Shown here piece by piece: positions 28,131 through 36,778 of a stretch of DNA of 59,212 bases. The DNA lies in contig NZ_JTCM02000032.1 of NCBI RefSeq assembly GCF_000817785.2, forward strand, positions 1 to 59,212, given 5' to 3'. Each line of letters begins with the position of its first letter. The stretch's first letter is position 1. The notes below the pieces were generated by a model. The model saw nothing but the letters and a program-made list of their open reading frames with translations, had not been told where the DNA came from and made no database searches. Origin of the DNA: Hassallia byssoidea VB512170 (lineage in GTDB: Bacteria; Cyanobacteriota; Cyanobacteriia; Cyanobacteriales; Nostocaceae). The translations under genes were made by a program, and so were the position numbers.

Positions 28131-30080
28131 ATGATCGGCAAGCTGTTAGACCATCGTTATCAGGTAGTGAGAGTCCTTGCGACGGGGGGATTTGGGGAAA
28201 CATACATTGCCCAAGATACTAGGCGACCGGGCAACCCCATCTGCGTTGTCAAGCACCTCAAAGGGGCAAACTCAGATCCGAAAGTTTTTGAAACCGCCAA
28301 GCGCTTGTTTCAATCAGAAGCGGAAACTTTAGAAAAACTGGGTAATCATGACCAAATACCCAGACTTTTAGCTTACTTTGACGAAAATCAAGAATTTTAT
28401 TTAGTCCAAGAATTTATTGAAGGACATACCCTCAGTGAAGAACTTGTACCAAATCAGCGTTGGAGTGAAAGCGAAGTCATTCAGATGTTGCTAGAAGTTC
28501 TGAACATCTTAGAATTTGTCCACCGCGAAGGCGTAATTCACCGCGATATCAAGCCAGATAATATTATTCGTCGTACTTGTGATAATAAATTAGTTTTAGT
28601 AGACTTTGGAGCTGTTAAACAACTGCGATCGCCTAATCTTACTTTTGCTGGGCAAACCACCGCTACTGTAGCGATTGGCACTCCCGGTTATATGCCCACA
28701 GAACAAGGACAAGGCAAACCCCGTCCCAACAGTGATATTTATTCTCTGGGTATCATCGCCATTCAAGCGCTGACGGGAGTCTCACCAATGGATTTTCAAG
28801 AAGACCCCGATACAGGCGAAATTATCTGGCAGCATTTAGCACCTGTAAGTCCGGAATTGGCAGCGGTGTTAAGCAAGATGGTGCGCTATCACTTCAAAGA
28901 CCGCTATAACAGCGTCATGCAAGCACTGCTATCATTGCAATTGCTTTCTTCTGTACCCGCACCTCAAGAATACGCGAAAACTCCCAGCAGCTACCAAACA
29001 ATCAAACCAACTTCTCAAATGTCTCGGCAGCAAACGATCGCCGTAGCGCCGGCAAATCATGCTGCCAAACCTGCCCGTAAAGAGTCTAACAGACCCGACT
29101 TATTGCCGCTAGTCATTGCCGCATTATTGGCAGGTGGTGCAGCTGCTGTTGCCACCAATTTAGTTGGAAGTGCGAAAAATCTCGGTTTTAATTTTGCTAG
29201 TAATGGTGCGGCTTCAGCAAATATCTGCGAAGCTGTTGTTACAGGTAATTCTAATATTCGTTCTGAGCCGAGTGCAATTAATTCTGATAATATTGTACAA
29301 ACACTTAGCGATAACACTCCTTTTGAGGTGACTGGCAAGCGGACAAAACTCGGTTGGGTAGAAGTTAAACTTGAGGAAGGAAAGTCAGCTTGGGCGAACT
29401 CTCATGTAATAGCCAATCCAGAACAATGGGTATCTTGTTTGCGAGACAAAGGTATTGCGATTAAGACAGTAAATGATAGTGACTTAATTGCAGCTCGACC
29501 GATTCCCCAACCGATACCAAAACCACCTGCTGTAACTTCATTGCCAAAGCAAGAATTACCAGATTTCTTTCGTGCTGAACCATTTACATCTGATGAAACA
29601 GATAAATTAAAGAATAAAGAGAACAATTCTCAGGTTGTAGAAGAAGCAAGAGAGAAGTATGATAATGGAGATTTAGCGGGAGCGATCGCACTCCTCAAAT
29701 CTCTGCCTGCAAACGCTTCTTCTAGTTGGAACCAAACAGCAGAAACAGTTTCTCAATGGCAGCAAGATTGGGCAAAAGCCGAAGCTTTATCTAATGAAAT
29801 CAATAAAGCACTTGATAACGGTCAATGGGATAAAGTTTTAGCTTATAAAGACCATCCAGAAAAGTTGCCGAATATTCAATATTGGCGAGATAAAATGGAA
29901 CCATTATTTAAGCAAGCAGCCGATAATTTAGCAAAACAGGAGTTGCCAAAAATAGGTAATCCCCATCATCTAAATCATCGCCGGCATCAAGTAGAGACGT
30001 TCCGGCGGAACGTCTCTCCTGAAGAATCCGATAATATAGATAGTGAAACTACAACAAAAACTGATGAAAGTGGTTTTTAG
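28131..30080 (+). CDS. Serine/threonine protein kinase with SH3-like domain
   Basis: A Hanks-type kinase, 649 residues. Gly-rich loop ATGGFGETY at 17-25, catalytic lysine 41 (VVKHL), HRDIKPDN at 137-144, DFGAVK from 158, and PGYMPTEQ in the activation segment. A transmembrane helix LLPLVIAALLAGGAAAVATN follows at about 325-345. The extracytoplasmic part has a bacterial SH3 domain (residues about 365-440, NIRSEP...GWVEVKL...AWANSHVI) and a helical tail. The SH3 may sense cell-wall ligands. The end of the protein includes ETFRRNVS, translated from a palindromic repeat at 29991-30018, so the tail has been altered by repeat insertion. Confidence 0.92.
   Translation: MIGKLLDHRYQVVRVLATGGFGETYIAQDTRRPGNPICVVKHLKGANSDPKVFETAKRLFQSEAETLEKLGNHDQIPRLLAYFDENQEFYLVQEFIEGHTLSEELVPNQRWSESEVIQMLLEVLNILEFVHREGVIHRDIKPDNIIRRTCDNKLVLVDFGAVKQLRSPNLTFAGQTTATVAIGTPGYMPTEQGQGKPRPNSDIYSLGIIAIQALTGVSPMDFQEDPDTGEIIWQHLAPVSPELAAVLSKMVRYHFKDRYNSVMQALLSLQLLSSVPAPQEYAKTPSSYQTIKPTSQMSRQQTIAVAPANHAAKPARKESNRPDLLPLVIAALLAGGAAAVATNLVGSAKNLGFNFASNGAASANICEAVVTGNSNIRSEPSAINSDNIVQTLSDNTPFEVTGKRTKLGWVEVKLEEGKSAWANSHVIANPEQWVSCLRDKGIAIKTVNDSDLIAARPIPQPIPKPPAVTSLPKQELPDFFRAEPFTSDETDKLKNKENNSQVVEEAREKYDNGDLAGAIALLKSLPANASSSWNQTAETVSQWQQDWAKAEALSNEINKALDNGQWDKVLAYKDHPEKLPNIQYWRDKMEPLFKQAADNLAKQELPKIGNPHHLNHRRHQVETFRRNVSPEESDNIDSETTTKTDESGF
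29991..30018. repeat. GTAGAGACG palindrome inside the kinase gene
   Basis: GTAGAGACGTTCCGGCGGAACGTCTC is nearly identical to the intergenic copy at 7875-7903. Here it is read in frame and contributes VETFRRNVS to the kinase C-terminal tail. Confidence 0.8.
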
Positions 30081-30220
30081 GTTAATTGTTGGTTGTTAGT
30101 GGTTGGTTGTTAGTGGTTGGTTGTTAGTGGTTGGTTGACGGTTAACAGTCAACAGTTATCAACTATCCACTATCAACTATCAACTATCAACTATCAACTA
30201 TCCACCAACAAATAACAAAT
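30081..30220. repeat. Short tandem repeats between convergent genes
   Basis: TTGGTTGTTAGTGG units at 30085-30135 are followed by repeated ACTATCA heptamers at about 30165-30200. The two are partly complementary (GTTGATAG/CTATCAAC type). No gene. Confidence 0.7.
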
Positions 30221-30760
30221 TTACTTTTTCGGTTGTGGAGAGACAATTTTGCGCTCTAAATCAGCCTTATAAAAGTAAACTCTATCGCAATATTGGTTTG
30301 AGCGAGAGCAAACAGCCTCTATAGCAACATTACTAACATTGCTGACATCAAGTGATAATGAAATTGGCTGTGTTGCAATTACAGTTCGGCTTTCAGCTTG
30401 CTGACCATCTAAGTAAACCTTAACTACCACATTTGGAGTTGTTGCGTCATTGTCACGCATTCCAAATCCTAAATTGAAAGTTTGAAAAGGAGATTCCGGG
30501 CGATTATCTGGTTTAATTTTACAAGTCAACGAAGCCGAGCGGTTGCCTGCTCCTAAATAAAACTGACTTGTATAAACTGCTTTGCCGATAGAAACATCAA
30601 GATTTTGCTCGCGGTAAGTGCCAAGTCCACTGCTAACACATTTCGCTCTCAAAAGAGGAACGGGACGCTGCTGTGCTTGGGCAAATTTTCCCCCCACGAT
30701 GAAGGTAGATAATAGCACAGCACTGGTGATAATTGAGCTAATAAATTTAGTTTTTTGCAT
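30221..30760 (-). CDS. Secreted protein of unknown function
   Basis: A 179-residue protein with a clear Sec signal peptide (MQKTKFISSIITSAVLLSTF, cleavage after AQA near residue 29). The mature part contains four cysteines (KCVSSG, LTCKIKP, AVCSRSNQYC) that could form disulfides, and looks beta-rich. Family unknown to me. It is convergent with the kinase and probably monocistronic. Confidence 0.7.
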   Translation of the reverse strand: MQKTKFISSIITSAVLLSTFIVGGKFAQAQQRPVPLLRAKCVSSGLGTYREQNLDVSIGKAVYTSQFYLGAGNRSASLTCKIKPDNRPESPFQTFNLGFGMRDNDATTPNVVVKVYLDGQQAESRTVIATQPISLSLDVSNVSNVAIEAVCSRSNQYCDRVYFYKADLERKIVSPQPKK

Positions 30761-30875
30761 TGGGGCTGGGAACTGTAATATTTAAGGCGATAAGTAAAAG
30801 CCTCAATAATAATACCTAATACAGTGTTACGTTAATACATCTGATGTGAGATTACCCCAAATTTATGATAGACTC

Positions 30876-30910
30876 AGATCCCCGACTTAAAAGCGAGAAG
30901 TCGGGGATCT
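30876..30910 (-). terminator. Probable terminator of the NTF2-like gene
   Basis: AGATCCCCGACTT (30876-30888) pairs with AAGTCGGGGATCT (30898-30910), a perfect 13-bp stem. It lies 72 bp past the stop of the minus-strand gene at 30982. No long T-run follows on that strand, so it may instead be a repeat of the CCCGACTT family also seen at 33846 and 57709. Confidence 0.55.
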
Positions 30911-30981
30911 TGTTTGCTGCTATTTGAGCGATGTAGCTAGCGCAACAGCAAGAAACTTAGATAAATGTGTCTTCATCGCAA

Positions 30982-31428
30982 TCATTCATTAACATTAAAG
31001 TTTTCTTGAAGCTTTGTGCCGAAGGCAGTCTGAAGGATAATCGGGTCAAAGTACTCTTTATAGTGGACGAGTTTGCTGTTTTGAATTGTGAATACTCCGC
31101 AATAGTTGTTGTTGTAGGTTTTACCAGTCAACTTAACGTCAATAACGCCTTTAAATTCGACAATGAAAACGGCAGGATCGGATGTTTCATAAAAGATGCG
31201 ATCGACAAACTGCATCGAATGATAATTTACAGGTAGGCTGGAGTACTGTTGCCTAATGGCTGATTTACCTTCAAGTCGCTTGGGAAAGCCTTCTGGAGAA
31301 TAAGGCATCTCTTGAACACCACTATCATCCCAAAGTTCTAGCCAATAGTCGATGTTCATCGATTCAAGACGAGTAAAAAATTCTTCAACTAACTGGCGAT
31401 TTTGTTGGCGGATATTGTCTGTCATCAT
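30982..31428 (-). CDS. NTF2-like / SnoaL-type protein
   Basis: A 148-residue single-domain cone-fold protein. The start QQNRQLVEEFFTRLESMNID and WLELWDDSGVQEMPYSPEGF match the N-terminal helices and pocket strands. FIVEFKGVIDVKLTGKTYNNNYCGVFTI forms the sheet, and YKEYFDPI the last strand. Related proteins include SnoaL-type and PhzA/B-like small-molecule-binding proteins. Role here unknown. It sits 53 bp downstream of the aldo/keto reductase in the same direction, so the two are probably one unit. Confidence 0.82.
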   Translation of the reverse strand: MMTDNIRQQNRQLVEEFFTRLESMNIDYWLELWDDSGVQEMPYSPEGFPKRLEGKSAIRQQYSSLPVNYHSMQFVDRIFYETSDPAVFIVEFKGVIDVKLTGKTYNNNYCGVFTIQNSKLVHYKEYFDPIILQTAFGTKLQENFNVNE

Positions 31429-31481
31429 CTGTGCTTGCTAGCAAATGCTTTTTCGGTTATTTTTGCTTAAATTAATATGTT

Positions 31482-32594
31482 TTAGGACACTCCAGCACCC
31501 GCAGATTCGATGAAAATATGGGGATAGTATCCTGCTGGTTTCAAGCCAACTGGCTTACCACCATGAATCATGCCTTGAATCTCTGACTCGAAGTAACTGT
31601 AGGGAAATTGAGATTTAGGACGACTGACTGTTTGGAGGCGATCGCTTAATTCACTCGAAATCTGAAAATCCAATGCTTTAAGATTATCTTGCAGTTGCGT
31701 CAGCTTTGTCGCTCCAATAATTACTGAGCCAACACCAGGTTGATTTGCTGTCCAATTCAGCGCGACTTGAGCCATACTACGATCAAGTTCTTTTGCTACA
31801 GTTTCTAATTCGCTGATAATTTGCCAGTTTCTCTCGGAAATTTTCTGAAAAGCTGGATTTTGACTGTCTCTAAGTGTATCCAGTCGTCCCCCACCGCTAA
31901 AGCTACCCTCACTGGGTTTATATTTGCCACTCAGCAAACCGCTAGCCAGAGGACTCCACACCATCACACCCATACCGAGTTCCAAACCGAGCGGAACAAA
32001 TTCGTTTTCAATATTCCGCTCAACCAACGAGTATTCAAGCTGTAAAGTGGTGAGAGGTTCATAACCACGCCATTCTGCTAAGGTTTGTGCGCGTGCTGCA
32101 TACCAAGCGGGTGTATCACTTAGTCCCACATGACGAACTTTTCCCGATCGCACTAAATCGTCAAGCGATCGCATTACTTCTTCTGCGGGTGTAATTCGAT
32201 CCCAAGTATGGAGAATATATAGATCGATGTAGTCTGTCCCCAAACGCTTGAGGGAACCTTCCACCGCTCGCAGTATATTTTTGCGTCCATTGCCACCGGC
32301 GTTGGGGTTTCCGGGTTCGGCATTGTAGCTAAACTTAGTTGCAATCACAACGCGATCGCGTAATTTTCGCTCTGCAACAAATTTACCAATCCAAGCTTCA
32401 CTCGTTCCGTTAGTATACAAATCTGCCGTGTCGATGAAGTTTCCACCCGCATCAACATAAGTATTAAATAATTGACGAGCCGTATCCTCGTCAGCTCCCC
32501 AACCCCATTCTGTACCAAAGGTCATTGTACCCAATGCCAGACGACTGACACGTAAACCAGAGCGACCCAATGTGTAATAAGTATCAACAGACAT
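31482..32594 (-). CDS. Aldo/keto reductase
   Basis: An NADPH-dependent oxidoreductase with a TIM barrel, 370 residues. The catalytic tetrad is visible as Asp55, Tyr60 (FIDTADLYTNG), Lys87 (IATKF) and His129 (LYILHTWD). The cofactor-binding end is VIIGATKLTQLQDNLKAL. Substrate unknown. It is divided from a minus-strand AraC-type regulator upstream by about 110 bp; that regulator, the reductase and the NTF2-like gene may form a detoxification set, but this is inference. Confidence 0.93.
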   Translation of the reverse strand: MSVDTYYTLGRSGLRVSRLALGTMTFGTEWGWGADEDTARQLFNTYVDAGGNFIDTADLYTNGTSEAWIGKFVAERKLRDRVVIATKFSYNAEPGNPNAGGNGRKNILRAVEGSLKRLGTDYIDLYILHTWDRITPAEEVMRSLDDLVRSGKVRHVGLSDTPAWYAARAQTLAEWRGYEPLTTLQLEYSLVERNIENEFVPLGLELGMGVMVWSPLASGLLSGKYKPSEGSFSGGGRLDTLRDSQNPAFQKISERNWQIISELETVAKELDRSMAQVALNWTANQPGVGSVIIGATKLTQLQDNLKALDFQISSELSDRLQTVSRPKSQFPYSYFESEIQGMIHGGKPVGLKPAGYYPHIFIESAGAGVS

Positions 32595-32701
32595 GACTCT
32601 TCGTCCTTTGATTTTGGTTCACATTTATCAGGATACAAAGTTTCAACTGTGGAAAAATTGAACGATTTAAGCAAACTTTTGGACAAAATGATTATCCTGC
32701 C

Positions 32702-33508
32702 TCAATTTGTGAGAACCGCTTTGGGTGTAATCCCAAAAATCCGCTTAAAATGGCGATGCAAGTGGCTTTGGTCAGCAAAACCAACTTCAGCGGCAACTTC
32801 ACTTATTGATAAACTGTTTGTAAGCAGCAGTTCCTTAGCTCGATTCACCCGTAAATTAATTAAGTATTGATGCGGCGCCATTCCGGTTGTTTGCTTAAAC
32901 AACCGACGTAAATGAGAAGAACTAATATTGGCACTTTGAGCGAGTGCGTCTAGTGAGATATCTTGATTCAAATGAGCGTGCATGTAATCGATCGCACTCT
33001 TAATCTGCTGCTGAGTTAAACGTTGAGGCGATCGCGCTTCTCGAAATTGGTCAGTATAAGTTCTTAATAAATGCACTGTCAGTAAGTTGAGCAGCGAGTC
33101 AATGTATAGTTTACCGCCAACTCCACCGCTGTGCTGTTCGTCTAAAAGCCATTGACTAATTTGCAGAATTTTCGCGTCGTGAGTGTGCCAGGTATTGATT
33201 AGTTCGTAAGCTGCGCGGGAATTATTATCGCTTTGTGCTGCAAGCTCGATAAATGCAGGGGGGACGGTTAATTGAATAAAAGAAATTGCCTCTTTCCACT
33301 GGCAATAAGCCATACTGCTAGCTGAGAGAATGTTAATATCGCCGGGTTTTGCCAGTTCTTTGATTTTCAGGCGATCGTCACGCTCTACAACTTGTACTGC
33401 CTGAGGCGTAGTATGAATTACAATCAAGTGACTGGGCAGAGACTCGACTGCAAGTTCTTGAGGAGCAACGTTATAAAATTGAGAAATTTCGATGCGTTCA
33501 TCAGGCAT
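32702..33508 (-). CDS. AraC family transcriptional regulator
   Basis: From ATG 33508 the product is about 268 residues. The N-terminal half is a divergent sensor domain (MPDERIEISQFYNVAPQELA and onward). The C-terminal 100 residues hold two helix-turn-helix units: SLDALAQSANISSSHLRRLF and SISEVAAEVGFADQSHLHRH, with the signature ending FKRIFGITP. The open frame extends to a TTG at 33709, but those residues (KLSLFIRFRILKK) look unlike coding sequence. It probably controls the downstream aldo/keto reductase. The tandem 63-bp repeats at 33702-33824, upstream of its start, could be its binding sites. Confidence 0.88.
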   Translation of the reverse strand: MPDERIEISQFYNVAPQELAVESLPSHLIVIHTTPQAVQVVERDDRLKIKELAKPGDINILSASSMAYCQWKEAISFIQLTVPPAFIELAAQSDNNSRAAYELINTWHTHDAKILQISQWLLDEQHSGGVGGKLYIDSLLNLLTVHLLRTYTDQFREARSPQRLTQQQIKSAIDYMHAHLNQDISLDALAQSANISSSHLRRLFKQTTGMAPHQYLINLRVNRAKELLLTNSLSISEVAAEVGFADQSHLHRHFKRIFGITPKAVLTN

Positions 33509-33701
33509 TGATGAATCATTTGGAGTTAAGGTTTGCTCAGTCACTTGTCGCTTAACAAAGCATCGGGCGCTGAAATAGATATAAGCTTTTAGCAGCTTAA
33601 TTTTAATATCTGCTTCACGCCACCATCCCCAGACAGATAAAAATCGAAAGTAGCTAAATAAGTTCGACTTCTTGAGAATTCTGAACCTTATAAATAACGA
33701 C

Positions 33702-33824
33702 AGCTTCAACGTTCATGAACGTTGCGATTAGTTTTCGTGACGACAACTGATGCATTCATAACCAAAGCTTTAACGTTGGTCACGAAGCGATTAGTTTTCG
33801 TGACGACAACTGATGCATTCATAA
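33702..33824. repeat. 63-bp tandem direct repeat upstream of the AraC gene
   Basis: GCGATTAGTTTTCGTGACGA starts a 38-bp stretch that is identical at 33724-33761 and 33787-33824. The similarity extends leftwards with AGCTTYAACGTT, giving a period of 63 bp. CGTGACGACAACTG within each copy could be operator DNA. No gene is present. Confidence 0.75.
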
Positions 33825-33845
33825 TTAAATTTTATCAACATACAT

Positions 33846-33878
33846 AGAAACCCGACTTCTTAAAGAAGTCGGGTTTCT
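33846..33878 (-). terminator. Terminator after the surface-protein operon
   Basis: AGAAACCCGACTTCT and AGAAGTCGGGTTTCT form a near-perfect inverted repeat of 33 bp, 23 bp beyond the stop of the SdrD-repeat gene on the minus strand. The stem ends in a T-rich segment. Confidence 0.7.
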
Positions 33879-33900
33879 GACCACCCGTAAATCCCCAGTT

Positions 33901-36474
33901 TCAATCGATTCTGACGCGGAAGCGCAGGAAACCGAAGTTTCTATCAGGGGTGATAGTGCCCACATTGACAATCACAGCACCTTTAGTATTTGTTTGACTT
34001 ATACATTGATTGGGCTGAGGTAACGGTTGTAAGGGAGTGAAAAATGCTCCTTGGTCGCTATCTTGAGCGTTAGTTAGCAAACTAGTTGCACCGGCTCGAT
34101 TAACTGAAATTTCCCCGGAACTATAGCTTGTTTCCGGTGGAATTAAATCGCAGAAGCTGACGTTTTGCAAGTCTTGATCGCCTTCCGCAAGGTAATAAAT
34201 TGTGTACTCTACTTCATCACCGCTTTGCAAAGGTGTTTGTAGTTGGCTAACGCCAGCAGGTGGGCGTCCGGCTTGCTGTAAAATATTGTCGTTATTATCA
34301 TTAGGGTCATCGATAAAGGTGTTGAAGTTGGCAATGTTGACAGGCTGACCATTTCTAAAGACGTTGGTAATTCGTTTTACCAAGCGCAGACCAGTATTTG
34401 CTTGACCGACAGTACCACCACGGAAACCGAAGTCAATATTGAGGTTAACTGGATTTGCTTCAGTTAGGTTAGCTGTCAAGGTTGTGTTGGTGGTTGGGTT
34501 TAAGCCACCACCTGGTCTTGTTACCTCAACGGTGTAATTGCCTAATGCCAAGCCGTTGAAGATGTAGTTACCGTTGTTATTAGTTGTAGTGGTAGCAACT
34601 ATCTGATTGCTAGAGTTTCTCAGAGTTACAGTAGCATTAGGAATTCCGGTTTCGCCTGGGTTTTGAGTGCGATCGCCATTTCTATCATTAAAGACAAAAT
34701 CACCAATTGAACCTCCAGGTGGTCGCTGGAAGCCAAAATCAACTGTATCGATATTCTGACCGTTGCTGACGTTGATTGGATTCGGCTGCGTGAGAGTCGG
34801 GGTGAAGCCTTGAGGCGCATTGGTAACAGCTACTGTATAACTACCAGGTGGCACGTTAACACTGTATTTGCCGTTAGCATCAGTATTAGTGGTGGCAATT
34901 GTGTTACCGCTGCTATCTCTGACAACGACAGTCACACCGCCAATTCCTGGTTCGCCCGGTTCTTGAGTGTTGTTGCTGTTAGTATCAATGAATACAGTAT
35001 CCCCAATTATGCCCCGTGGCTGCTGAGTAAAGCCAAAATCAGCCGTATCAACATTTTGACCAGGTTGTAAGGTGATGAGTGACGGCACGAGAGTTGGGTT
35101 AAAGCCGGCAGGTGGGTTGGGAACAGATACTGTGTAGTTACCTGGTGCCAGATTGGGGAAACTGTAATTACCGCTGCTGTTAGTAGTCGTGGTAGCAACA
35201 ATGTTATTGCTACTATCTCTCAGGTTGATGGTAACGCCGCCGATTCCCGGTTCGCCTTGGTCTTGGACACTGTTGGCGTTGGTGTCATTGAAAACAGTAT
35301 CGCCAATAGTGCCGCGTGCCTGTTGAGTGAAGCCAAAATCAACTGTATCAATATTTTGACCAGTAGCTAAAGCGATCGCATTCGGTTGAGTTTGAGTTGC
35401 TGTTAAACCAGAGGGATTATTAACGGTGACTCTATAATTACCCGCAGGCAAACCAGGAAAACTGTATCTACCATTACTATCGGTGGTAGTGGTGCGGGTG
35501 AAATCGTCAGCTGTGCCAAAGTTACCATCAGGACCTGCACCAATTAAGTTGAGAGTAACGTTGTTAATCCCAATTTCACCAGCGTCTTGCTGACTGTTGC
35601 CGTTGGTGTCATTATAAACAGTATCGCCAAGTGTGCCGCCAGGAACAGGCGCACAAATATTTAACCGGGCAAGACCGATAGTTTCATCCTGCCCAGGAGC
35701 ACCAAATTCTGTTCCTGGCTCATATAAAACTTGAATTTGGGTAATTGCCCCAGCTGGCGTAACTTGAATGTTGCCAGTATTTTGAGTGACTTCGGCATTC
35801 TCGTTTATACCCTCTGCCAGAACGCTATTACCTTGATTAGTGACTCTAGTATTTGTACCTAATGCCGTACCTGTCACACCAACTGGTGTAGTTCCATTAA
35901 GTGCTCTAATTGTCACTCTATCTTGGAAGACTCTTCCCACAGGGTCTCGCGCACCATTTCGGTCAATGTCTAAAAAAGTGAGCGGAGATGCTAGGGTGAC
36001 TGGTTGTGAGAAGGTAATCGTGAGTGTGGCACTACTGCCAACTGGTACCGGACTGCTATCTCGATTTTCGGGTGGTCTACCTAGCGAATTTCCTCCGATA
36101 TTAAACCTGAGATTGGGTTCTTCAATACCACCGTATTCTTCTGGATTAATACGTGTTTCGCCTGGGTCGATGATTCCAGGGCTGCTTTCAGAGAAGCTGA
36201 AGGTGGTACTAATGCCGCCAACGCTCAAACTTTGACTTAAAAATTCTTGGAGGTTGGCGGTGGGATTCCACTGTAAAGTTGCGGGTGATGTCCCAGCCGG
36301 ACAGCTTGTTTGTGCTTGTGCCAAAGCCTTCCCACCCGATGAAATGCTTCCTAGCAATGGATATTGTATGGGAACTTGCGGCACTGTAAACAGCAGTGTC
36401 AAAAGTGTACGTTTTAAAGGTTGAAATATCTGAGTGTGGGTGATTTCTGGTAAACGCTTAAATAAAGGTTTCAT
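33901..36474 (-). CDS. Secreted SdrD-type B-repeat surface protein
   Basis: An 857-residue exported protein. A signal segment (LLTLLFTVPQVPIQYPLLGS region, ending near ALAQAQ about residue 55) is followed by a beta-rich domain (60-270). Four tandem SdrD/Cna-B-like repeats come next, each starting GxIGDxVFNDxNxNxxQDxGExGI and ending xVDFGF (about residues 278-680). These DxNxN loops are typical calcium-binding sites. A C-terminal DUF11-like domain (about 690-857) follows. No membrane anchor or sortase motif is seen. It is the last gene of a four-gene operon and likely an adhesive or structural fibre protein. Confidence 0.85.
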   Translation of the reverse strand: MKPLFKRLPEITHTQIFQPLKRTLLTLLFTVPQVPIQYPLLGSISSGGKALAQAQTSCPAGTSPATLQWNPTANLQEFLSQSLSVGGISTTFSFSESSPGIIDPGETRINPEEYGGIEEPNLRFNIGGNSLGRPPENRDSSPVPVGSSATLTITFSQPVTLASPLTFLDIDRNGARDPVGRVFQDRVTIRALNGTTPVGVTGTALGTNTRVTNQGNSVLAEGINENAEVTQNTGNIQVTPAGAITQIQVLYEPGTEFGAPGQDETIGLARLNICAPVPGGTLGDTVYNDTNGNSQQDAGEIGINNVTLNLIGAGPDGNFGTADDFTRTTTTDSNGRYSFPGLPAGNYRVTVNNPSGLTATQTQPNAIALATGQNIDTVDFGFTQQARGTIGDTVFNDTNANSVQDQGEPGIGGVTINLRDSSNNIVATTTTNSSGNYSFPNLAPGNYTVSVPNPPAGFNPTLVPSLITLQPGQNVDTADFGFTQQPRGIIGDTVFIDTNSNNTQEPGEPGIGGVTVVVRDSSGNTIATTNTDANGKYSVNVPPGSYTVAVTNAPQGFTPTLTQPNPINVSNGQNIDTVDFGFQRPPGGSIGDFVFNDRNGDRTQNPGETGIPNATVTLRNSSNQIVATTTTNNNGNYIFNGLALGNYTVEVTRPGGGLNPTTNTTLTANLTEANPVNLNIDFGFRGGTVGQANTGLRLVKRITNVFRNGQPVNIANFNTFIDDPNDNNDNILQQAGRPPAGVSQLQTPLQSGDEVEYTIYYLAEGDQDLQNVSFCDLIPPETSYSSGEISVNRAGATSLLTNAQDSDQGAFFTPLQPLPQPNQCISQTNTKGAVIVNVGTITPDRNFGFLRFRVRID

Positions 36475-36778
36475 TGCAAGATCCTAAACAACACTTTAAG
36501 GGGTAGCTTTCATCAATAGTGGGGATCGAAGTTATACTGAGTTGCGGTCAAATATAGTAATTAAAACCAAGAAAGGGGGCAGCTTTGCAGGGAGAAAGGA
36601 GAAATCAAATCCTAAATACTACCTTTGAAGGCAATTAAGTATTACATTCAAACAGAAGTCGGGTATGAGGATATCAGGATTCATGTCAAGTCTGACAGAG
36701 AAACTTTCCCCGTCAGACTTGACGCGCGATCGCTCTTCTTAATTGTGTTACTTCATACTTCATACTTATACTTGTGGG
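36475..36778. other. Intergenic region with a 12-bp hairpin
   Basis: GTCAAGTCTGAC (36685-36696) and GTCAGACTTGAC (36712-36723) pair perfectly with a 15-nt loop. Tandem cttcata heptamers lie at about 36750-36770. No gene. It may attenuate transcription between the beta-helix gene and the SdrD-type gene. Confidence 0.6.
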
